Assembly: GCF_964340395.1 (NCBI RefSeq)
Contig: NC_135562.1
Coordinates: 1,369,501-1,433,500, forward strand
Source of the DNA: Glandiceps talaboti
Lineage: Eukaryota > Hemichordata > Enteropneusta > Spengelidae
Direction of reading: 5' to 3'
DNA length: 64,000 nucleotides
The notes under the pieces were generated by a model, which made no database searches, was not told the DNA's origin, and saw only the letters and a program-made list of their open reading frames with translations. Positions 61,601-64,000 of this stretch are shown here, piece by piece. Made by a program: the position numbers and the translations under genes. The number at the start of each line of letters is the position of its first letter. Position 1 is the stretch's first letter.

Positions 61601-63746
61601 GAGTAAACATGTTATAATTTACCACACCTATTGCACTACTGATTCTTATGTATACTACACTTGTAATAATTATTATAAAATATCATTTAGGGTAGCTCTG
61701 ATAAGCATTACAATGTATACAAACACATTTTTTTACCACAAAAATAGTCCTGCTAACATACTTTACATACATAATGCATATTTCTCTATTCAGCTGTTGT
61801 TAAAGGTGTTCACAACATGTGCACTGAATACAGCATGTCAACTGAATGAGCTAGTTACAACAAGAAGTGTCTACATTCCCCTTGCAATGCCCACTAAATT
61901 AAAGTGTGCACATGATGTATTATCTAAATTGCCATTCCTCCAGCTATTTCATGCACCAATATAAATACATTTACATCGCTGAAATACTCCTTTTTTGTTG
62001 AGGCCCTCAAATAAATCTTAATTAGAAGACTTACTTTCTCTTCTTGAAATCAAATGGTAGGGTCATTATTGGTAGGATAAAATCCACTTTGTCATTCTCT
62101 TTCTCATAGTAAGATGTGACAGCTCTATCACTGAAATACAAACACACCATACAGTCATGTCAATAAAAAGTAACATTCAACACAACCTGTACTCATTTCA
62201 CACAGTCAAATCCAATGCTACAAAAACATTCCTCCAATATTTCAGATAAATGACGGTTCTTCCAAGCTTACCTCTGTAACATGACGTTTGTAATTCATGT
62301 GATCTAGATACCATGCTGGTTAATATGTTTGGTCGATATAAAGGAGGTCAAATCAACCTGTATTCTGTGGTATTTTATTCAGGTTCTCCACTAAAATCAT
62401 AGTAATAAACTTAATTCATTTAAAATAAATTTGGAAATTTGATGAATGGTTGCCACTGAGCAGCAGCCAACCATTGTACAAGATATGCCAAGCAAATTTT
62501 ACCATACCCCCCCCCCCACCACCACAGTCCATTATGAGGGTTCCCAAATCTTAGCAAAGGCTTAGCCATTTGACATAATATCACTGATCCTACCTGCTTT
62601 TCTTTTTCACATACTGTCCAGTCTCTAAATCTACAACATGAACTCTAACTACAGGATGAGTTAGACTTAGATCTGTCTTCAACCTATCAGATCTATGAAT
62701 CACAACACCAAGCACTCGTCCATCGTCCTCAGGTACTGCAGGTTCTGTTTCACTTTCTGCTGGGGCATCACTGTCCCGAGTAGCTGCTAAAATATAAATG
62801 AATTTACTGCATAAAGAGAATGGGTGGAATGGAGGTGTAGCAGATAATAACTGTTGATCTTTCAATCTTATGTCAAACTATTCCTATTGTGAATGGAATC
62901 TAAAAAACAATATTTAAACTAATTCATTTGTTTACTTTCCATTTTTTTTAAAATTTATATATTTTTTTTAAATTTCCGTTATCAACAAAGAAGAAATACA
63001 CCACATTACAAGACTGAAAAAAAGAGAAAAGAAAAAAAGAGGAAAATACCAAAAGACAAAAGGTGACTTGCATCCAAAGTATGTGACCTTGTAAAATAAA
63101 ATTTTTCACTTGTTTCATTTTCATATTTGCACAAAGTGATGTAAATAGGGTAGCCACTTCATTTGATGAAAATCAACCTTATCGTTTGCCCTAGCATATT
63201 TTGTCTGTTTGTAACAGGTTTTTAATTCCATTCGTCCACACTCTGATGTCGGCAGTTGCAATACTACCATGAATGAACACAGAACATTTTTTCTGACCTT
63301 TCTTTCTCTTTTTCTTCTTTGTCTTTCTTGGTGTGTCAGTTGTATCTGATCTGACACCGTCCACTTCATCTTCTGTTCTTGCTGTATCATCAGCTGATTT
63401 GACTCTATCTAATTCATCTTGTGACTTGTCACCATCTGGAGTTGGAGAACTTGCTTTGGGTTTCTTTTTCTTAGTTTTCTTTCTGGGTGTGCCTTCTAAT
63501 TCAGATACTGTCATATCACCTCTGTAAAGAATCAATCAATTGAATAATCAACCAATCAATCAATCAATTAATCAATTTATTAAAGGAGAACAACACTTCA
63601 CGAAATAAAGGTATTTTCATAAACTTTTTGTTCTGGAGAGTCAGTTCATGTACTCACATCCCATAATTTTTCGTTTTGGCTTCTAAGAAATTGAAACTCT
63701 TTTTCACCTCAGAGTCTGTTCTTTCAGTGATACACCATTGCATCAT
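28375..63746 (-). CDS. AHI1: Jouberin (AHI1), WD40 and SH3 ciliary scaffold, 27 coding exons
   Basis: Exons, 5' to 3': 63746..63658, 63521..63298, 62786..62594, 62130..62035, 61056..60954, 59693..59499, 58804..58679, 50926..50856, 48881..48744, 48314..48260, 46769..46654, 46223..46055, 44902..44761, 44428..44281, 43584..43451, 42955..42815, 42206..42013, 41253..41230, 38893..38753, 36465..36424, 33946..33917, 31868..31784, 31322..31249, 30653..30419, 30220..30066, 29554..29466, 28609..28375. All phases agree, giving 1,147 residues (human 1,196) ending at TAG. Order: Lys-rich N-terminus, conserved pre-WD region ([24 protein letters not shown]), WD40 repeats, linker, SH3 (about 931-988), Lys-rich tail. 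In vertebrates AHI1 acts at the ciliary transition zone and basal body, and its loss causes Joubert syndrome. The 5' end is uncertain: vertebrate proteins have a longer N-terminus, and the start may lie outside the window. Confidence 0.95.
30419..30653 (-). CDS. AHI1: AHI1 exon 24: SH3 domain
   Basis: A single exon encodes a complete SH3 fold: the ALYDY-equivalent [17 protein letters not shown], the RT-loop acids, [20 protein letters not shown] with the conserved WW, Gly, Pro and Tyr. It is the counterpart of human VVALYDYTANRSDELTI...[22 protein letters not shown]. Residues are about 911-988. SH3 domains bind proline-rich ligands. The G-run rich intron side (C-run at 30363-30383) lies just after its donor. 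Confidence 0.97.
30777..31010. repeat. (TATG)n microsatellite, AHI1 intron 23
   Basis: About 220 bp of nearly pure TATG with a GCGTGTGTGTG break near its right end. It is the longest clean TATG run in the window, 124 bp upstream (transcript sense) of the SH3 exon acceptor. Confidence 0.98.
31249..42206 (-). CDS. AHI1: AHI1 exons 17-23: linker with a run of tiny phase-0 exons
   Basis: Exon 17 (42206..42013) continues [14 protein letters not shown] into a helical, Gln/Lys/Glu-rich probable coiled coil. Exons 18 (24 nt), 19 (141), 20 (42) and 21 (30) each start and end in phase 0, so any could be skipped without a frameshift. Exon 18 has a strong acceptor and the donor GAC|GTGAGG at 41230; a weaker GTTGCT donor at 41206 would extend it to 48 nt. 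Exon 20 has a CAGCAG tandem acceptor. Exons 19, 22 and 23 are Gly/Pro/Ser-rich and disordered ([13 protein letters not shown]), a region poorly conserved in jouberins. Confidence 0.75.
31463..31558. mobile_element. 96-bp hairpin element, AHI1 intron 22
   Basis: Arms of about 39 bp, ATGTTATCATTTGTTTTTGA... and ...TCAAAAACAAATGACAACAT, are reverse complements with three or four mismatches around an 18-bp loop. Confidence 0.75.
32210..32555. repeat. About 38-bp tandem repeat, nine copies, AHI1 intron 21
   Basis: Units of the type TTTCCATTGTCATAATACAAATGACAATACCTGTAAA with small indels. Each unit contains a short inverted repeat (TTGTCAT...ATGACAA). At about 32860 and 33071 a separate 70-bp block (GCACACAGGGTGTTTGCTTTGG) is duplicated. 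Confidence 0.85.
33275..33535 (-). mobile_element. tRNA-derived SINE, AHI1 intron 21
   Basis: On the minus strand the head reads GGGGTAACAGGTTAGAGTGG (A-box-like) and then GCAGGTTCAAGCTCC (B-box-like), as in a tRNA-derived pol III promoter. The body ends in GTAAAGTGCTTTGAGCAC and GTGTTATATAAA, a 3' tail type shared with LINE-derived SINE ends of many marine animals. Diverged, so probably old. Confidence 0.7.
34350..34557. mobile_element. Foldback element, AHI1 intron 20
   Basis: Arms of about 75 bp: TAGTAATGAAATTTCTACTC... and ...GAGTAGAAATTTTCATTACTA, with matching internal TTTCTTGGA/TCCAAGAAA and ACATCTC/GAGATGT blocks. Related single arms lie at 23740-23870 and about 13540-13605, so this is a dispersed family. 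Confidence 0.75.
35289..35550. repeat. Long G-tract followed by (TATG)n, AHI1 intron 20
   Basis: About 28 consecutive G (35295-35320), then TGGGGGGTGGGGG-type clusters, then (TATG)n with GT interruptions to 35550. Four or more G-tracts in close order on the plus strand (template strand of AHI1) give clear G-quadruplex potential. Confidence 0.95.
40690..41087. mobile_element. Large foldback element, AHI1 intron 18
   Basis: ATGATGGTGCTGTGGTGTTTCACTCA...GACGTGATGT at the left is inverted at the right as ACATCATGTCCCATGGGTGAAACACTA...GCCAACATCAT. The same sequence occurs singly at about 29640-29810 (GATGTTGGCTTGGTGTTTCACTCATGGGAC, partly duplicated in tandem, and AGCAGGATCCTTTGTCCAATCAC), so it is a repeat family. 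It ends about 140 bp downstream (transcript sense) of microexon 18. Confidence 0.65.
42228..42380. repeat. 31-bp tandem repeat, five copies, AHI1 intron 16
   Basis: TACAAGTGAGGACTTGCATGATTACATTATA-type units begin 22 bp upstream (transcript sense) of the exon 17 acceptor, so the branch-point region lies within or beside the array. Confidence 0.9.
42815..50926 (-). CDS. AHI1: AHI1 exons 8-16: WD40 propeller
   Basis: Exons 8-9 lead in with [15 protein letters not shown], matching human WKRLPGQACRIPNKH. WD units follow: [17 protein letters not shown] (9-10), [26 protein letters not shown] (11-12), [26 protein letters not shown] (12), [22 protein letters not shown] (13), [25 protein letters not shown] (14), [23 protein letters not shown] (15) and [21 protein letters not shown] (16). 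This matches the order in human AHI1. The propeller is a protein-binding platform at the cilium base. Two donors (exons 8 and 14) and one acceptor (exon 16) have tandem copies in the adjoining introns. Confidence 0.95.
43028..43232 (-). repeat. Two diverged copies of the AHI1 exon 16 acceptor region
   Basis: The true border (exon start 42955) and its flanks recur with AG ends at 43079 and 43220 (spacings about 123 and 141 bp). Each copy has GATTGGTAG| and about 50 exon-like bases (CAGACCTGGTTGCAGACATGC) but no matching donor. Copies 2 and 3 resemble each other more than the exon. Confidence 0.85.
44175..44214 (-). repeat. Tandem copy of the AHI1 exon 14 donor
   Basis: The last 32 bases of exon 14 with its donor (CTCAGAAT|GTAAGT) recur 101 bp further into the intron, with an exact donor at 44180. 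The surrounding CATTAATATGCTAATGACTTAATTCATTTCCCAGGTGCAC blocks are repeated too, from about 44030 to 44280. Confidence 0.93.
45601..45734. mobile_element. Small inverted-repeat element, AHI1 intron 12
   Basis: The left end TAGTCTCAGTTACCCAGACT is answered by two copies of AGTCTGGGTAACCAAGACTA (ending about 45692 and 45734), with GTGGTCTTGTAGGCAGAGC between them also repeated. TGGATGG occurs on both flanks and may be a target duplication. Confidence 0.7.
46870..48110. repeat. 52-bp minisatellite, about 23 copies, AHI1 intron 10
   Basis: Units read ACTATGTTATCTAGTCTGTT then TTCTATGAAATAGACACAA then TCAACTTGAGAC, with a constant 52-bp period and only a few variable positions (AAATCAAC/AGTCAAC/GGTCAAC; AATAGAC/AATGGAC). 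Patterns of shared variants show block-wise amplification. It fills most of the intron between exons 10 and 11. Confidence 0.97.
49319..49445 (-). mobile_element. Relative of the AGTGTGCCCTCTAA MITE, AHI1 intron 8
   Basis: Read on the minus strand, TTTTGTTGTTGGTCAAAATGA..., TTCTTGTGAGTCATCACATAGTAAGA and GGCATAGAGGGCGCACT align with the element at 19964. A (CAA)n run (49281-49316) abuts its end. Only one terminal end is clear. Confidence 0.55.
49492..49738 (-). mobile_element. tRNA-derived SINE, AHI1 intron 8
   Basis: Minus-strand head GTGGTCAGTGGCCGACTGG (A-box-like) and GGGGTTCGAATCCC, a perfect B-box core, about 40 bp apart as in tRNA. The body continues TTTTCCCTGGGTACTCC and GGATGGCCCTCATTGGCC. 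It is a different family from the SINE at 33275. It is not an intact tRNA: the acceptor stem is missing and the repeat body follows. Confidence 0.75.
49923..50628. mobile_element. About 700-bp inverted-repeat element, AHI1 intron 8
   Basis: Ends GAGGGCGCTA at 49923 and TAGCGCCCTC ending 50628. Inverted arms of about 110 bp share GACAGAG, TTTTATTCAGCAA and GATCCAAGGTCTTA(C/T)TACAAGAC. An inner inverted pair (CCGGTTCCAAGACGCATTG at 50119, CAATGCATCTTGGAACTGG at about 50411) sits symmetrically. No transposase is visible. Its right end is about 175 bp into the intron from the distal copy of the exon 8 donor. Confidence 0.75.
50800..50840 (-). repeat. Tandem copy of the AHI1 exon 8 donor
   Basis: AGAATGGGGTGTCAA(A/G)TCTACA followed by CAGGAAG|GTAAGTTGTAATGATT occurs twice, 52 bp apart. 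The proximal donor (exon end 50856) joins exon 9 in frame. The distal donor (50804) is identical in sequence but would add 52 nt and shift the frame. Confidence 0.95.
51336..51419. repeat. (GT)n microsatellite, AHI1 intron 7
   Basis: About 38 GT units without interruption. (TCTG)n at 51001-51060 and (CAGA)n at 53931-54000 are further simple repeats in the same intron. Confidence 0.97.
51889..52005. mobile_element. 117-bp hairpin element, AHI1 intron 7
   Basis: GTAGATGTCTATTGCTACAA...TATGTAGCAACTATTTCCC is inverted as GGAAAATAGTTTCTACATA...AATATGACGTCTAC around a short loop that itself contains GGCT/AGCC. Confidence 0.75.
52575..53040. repeat. 35-40 bp minisatellite, about 12 copies, AHI1 intron 7
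   Basis: Unit ACATCTACACTGTTGTGTCT then TGTAAGCTTTCTAAC, with a 35-bp period. The first eight or nine copies are identical and the last four diverge (ATATATGTACAGTGCTG). Confidence 0.95.
53285..53475. repeat. 14-bp tandem repeat, AHI1 intron 7
   Basis: GTATAGAGATCTGT / GTATAGAGACCTGT / TTATAGAAACCTGT units, with a higher-order pattern of about 70 bp. Confidence 0.9.
54104..54451. mobile_element. CACAAGCT-family MITE, copy 2, AHI1 intron 7
   Basis: GGCACAAGCTATGTTTAA at the left and TTAAACTCAACTTGTGC at the right form imperfect inverted ends. The interior matches the copy at 9238-9619 over most of its length (ATTCTACTTACTGAAGCACAC, TGTTTTAACAATGCCAGAAGA). Confidence 0.7.
55348..55728. mobile_element. 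About 380-bp MITE with TTAGG ends, AHI1 intron 7
   Basis: Left end TTAGGACTAAAAAATAATTG then GGTTCCGGTTA; right end, inverted, TAATCGGAACCACATAATTTG then TTTTATTAGGCC. About 35 bp of inverted similarity. Non-coding interior. Confidence 0.65.
56842..57133. mobile_element. MITE with GCCATATGGATGA-type ends, AHI1 intron 7
   Basis: TTAGCCATATGGATGAAGAT...TTTGGATTT at the left is inverted at the right (AAATCCCAAATAAATACCCA... ATGCATATGGCCACTTT). A partial direct relative lies at about 25577 (AAGTGGCCATATGAAAGAGG). Confidence 0.65.
58290..58605. repeat. (CAGA)n / (CA)n compound microsatellite, AHI1 intron 7
   Basis: CAGACA, CACAAA and pure CA runs of more than 80 bp, ending about 70 bp upstream (minus-strand downstream side is exon 7 donor at 58678). 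Frames through it are artefacts. Confidence 0.95.
58679..62786 (-). CDS. AHI1: AHI1 exons 3-7: conserved region before the WD40 repeats
   Basis: These exons carry the best conserved non-WD part of jouberin: [15 protein letters not shown] and [11 protein letters not shown] (exon 3), [19 protein letters not shown] (exon 4), [16 protein letters not shown] (exon 5), [15 protein letters not shown] and LQLFHPP (exon 6), and [20 protein letters not shown] (exon 7). Exon 3 starts at a TAGCAG tandem acceptor, which allows one residue to be included or skipped. Intron 5 holds the 44-bp minisatellite and a TCACC-rich stretch. Intron 6 holds a degenerate TACTG/TGCAC repeat and a copy of the exon 7 acceptor. 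Confidence 0.93.
58856..58905 (-). repeat. Partial copy of the AHI1 exon 7 acceptor
   Basis: TTTTAG|GTTTACCA(A/G)TGGTGGAC and CAGCCATATCCATCAACACT recur 90 bp upstream in intron 6 (AG ends at 58895), with 13 bp missing inside the copy. The acceptor itself is intact. Confidence 0.88.
59150..59460. repeat. Degenerate pentanucleotide array (TGCAC/TACTG)n, AHI1 intron 6
   Basis: CTGCACTGCACTGTACTG units with a duplicated segment that includes GGTACAATAACTGTATTCTAATG. Ends about 40 bp from the exon 6 donor. Confidence 0.9.
59835..60545. repeat. 44-bp minisatellite, about 16 copies, AHI1 intron 5
   Basis: ACTGAACTAATTACTGAGAG then TGTACCTGTATATTATCACT then ATAC, with an exact 44-bp period and almost no divergence (ACTATAC/ACTACAC/ACTAAAC variants). 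Such homogeneity points to recent expansion and likely length polymorphism. Confidence 0.98.
60685..60955. repeat. (TCACC/TCATC/TCACT)n array abutting the AHI1 exon 5 donor
   Basis: Irregular pentamer array of about 260 bp that runs to the donor of exon 5 (GT at 60953-60952). In the transcript it is a G/A-rich GGTGA/GATGA run right after the donor, with many GT-containing, donor-like words. Confidence 0.9.
63298..63746 (-). CDS. AHI1: AHI1 exons 1-2: acidic/Lys-rich N-terminus and candidate start
   Basis: Exon 1 (63746..63658) opens with two ATGs, with an in-frame TAA just upstream, and ends at GAT|GTGAGT in phase 2. Exon 2 (63521..63298) begins after TTTACAG with the one base needed. It encodes two Lys-rich blocks ([11 protein letters not shown] and [12 protein letters not shown]) around a Ser/Asp-rich stretch, typical of the disordered AHI1 N-terminus. 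Its donor is G|GTCAGA, GT followed by a weak context, but the phase (1) fits exon 3. An acceptor-like CTAAG directly before the first ATG leaves open that exon 1 continues from an exon to the right of the window. Confidence 0.6.
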
Positions 63747-63774
63747 GGGTACTTAGCAAACATGAATGTTTATT

Positions 63775-64000
63775 GATGTCATACAAAACCTACCCATCAT
63801 CCTCTGGGGGAAAACTCTGATGTCATACTAACCCTTTCCACCACCCTCTGGAGAACTCTGAAGTTATACAAAACATACCCATCATCCTCTGGGGGAAAAC
63901 TCTGATGTCATACTAACCCTTCCCACCAACCTCTAGAGGAGAACGCTGATGTTATACAAAACCTACCCATCATCCTCTGGAGGAGAACTCTGATGTTATA
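63775..64000. repeat. About 42-bp tandem repeat at the right window edge
   Basis: Alternating AAACCTACCCATCATCCTCTGG and ACTAACCC(T/C)TTCCACCACCCTCTGG half-units, reaching the window end. On the minus strand each ends GGATGATGG|GTAGGT, a donor-like word after a frame readable as SSPPEDDG, so it may derive from an exon border. Confidence 0.8.

Overview
The window is nuclear DNA of an invertebrate animal. It is AT-rich and has long introns with GT/AG borders, tRNA-derived SINE-like repeats, many small inverted-repeat (MITE or foldback) elements, and an unusual load of micro- and minisatellites. The recognisable genes are animal ones: a galactose 3-O-sulfotransferase, a hotdog-fold thioesterase, syntenin, proteasome beta-4 (PSMB2) and jouberin (AHI1). 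Proteins close to the vertebrate orthologues fit an invertebrate deuterostome such as a hemichordate or lancelet. A lophotrochozoan cannot be excluded from sequence alone.

Layout. 190-1228 (minus): large 3' exon of a GAL3ST-family sulfotransferase, with candidate 5' exons at 1748-1889 and about 2731-2920. 4894-6451 (plus): two-exon double-hotdog thioesterase, probably mitochondrial. 6452-12143: no gene seen; a hAT-like non-autonomous transposon (7040-8228), a MITE, microsatellites and a 66-bp minisatellite. 12144-17014 (minus): complete seven-exon syntenin gene, with a leader exon ending at 18563. 18933-23043 (plus): complete six-exon PSMB2, head-to-head with syntenin across a short shared promoter region. 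23044-28374: PSMB2 3' UTR, then tandem repeats and repeat fragments. 28375-63746 (minus): almost the whole AHI1/jouberin gene, 27 coding exons that join in frame into about 1,147 residues, convergent with PSMB2. The 5' end may extend past the right edge.

How the genes relate. PSMB2 and syntenin are widely expressed housekeeping-type genes that may share a promoter. PSMB2 is a non-catalytic proteasome core subunit. Syntenin is a tandem-PDZ adaptor of syndecan and exosome pathways. AHI1 is a ciliary transition-zone WD40/SH3 scaffold. No pathway obviously links the five genes.

Most unusual signal. At six exon borders in three different genes, the splice site plus 10-60 bases of exon has been copied in tandem into the neighbouring intron (units about 46-141 bp): syntenin exon 1 donor, PSMB2 exon 4 acceptor (four copies), and AHI1 exon 7 acceptor, exon 8 donor, exon 14 donor and exon 16 acceptor. 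Several copies keep a perfect splice site that would shift the frame if used. The window also holds about ten separate hairpin/MITE elements, and one intron where a MITE interior appears to have grown into a 115-bp minisatellite. No virus-derived element was recognised.
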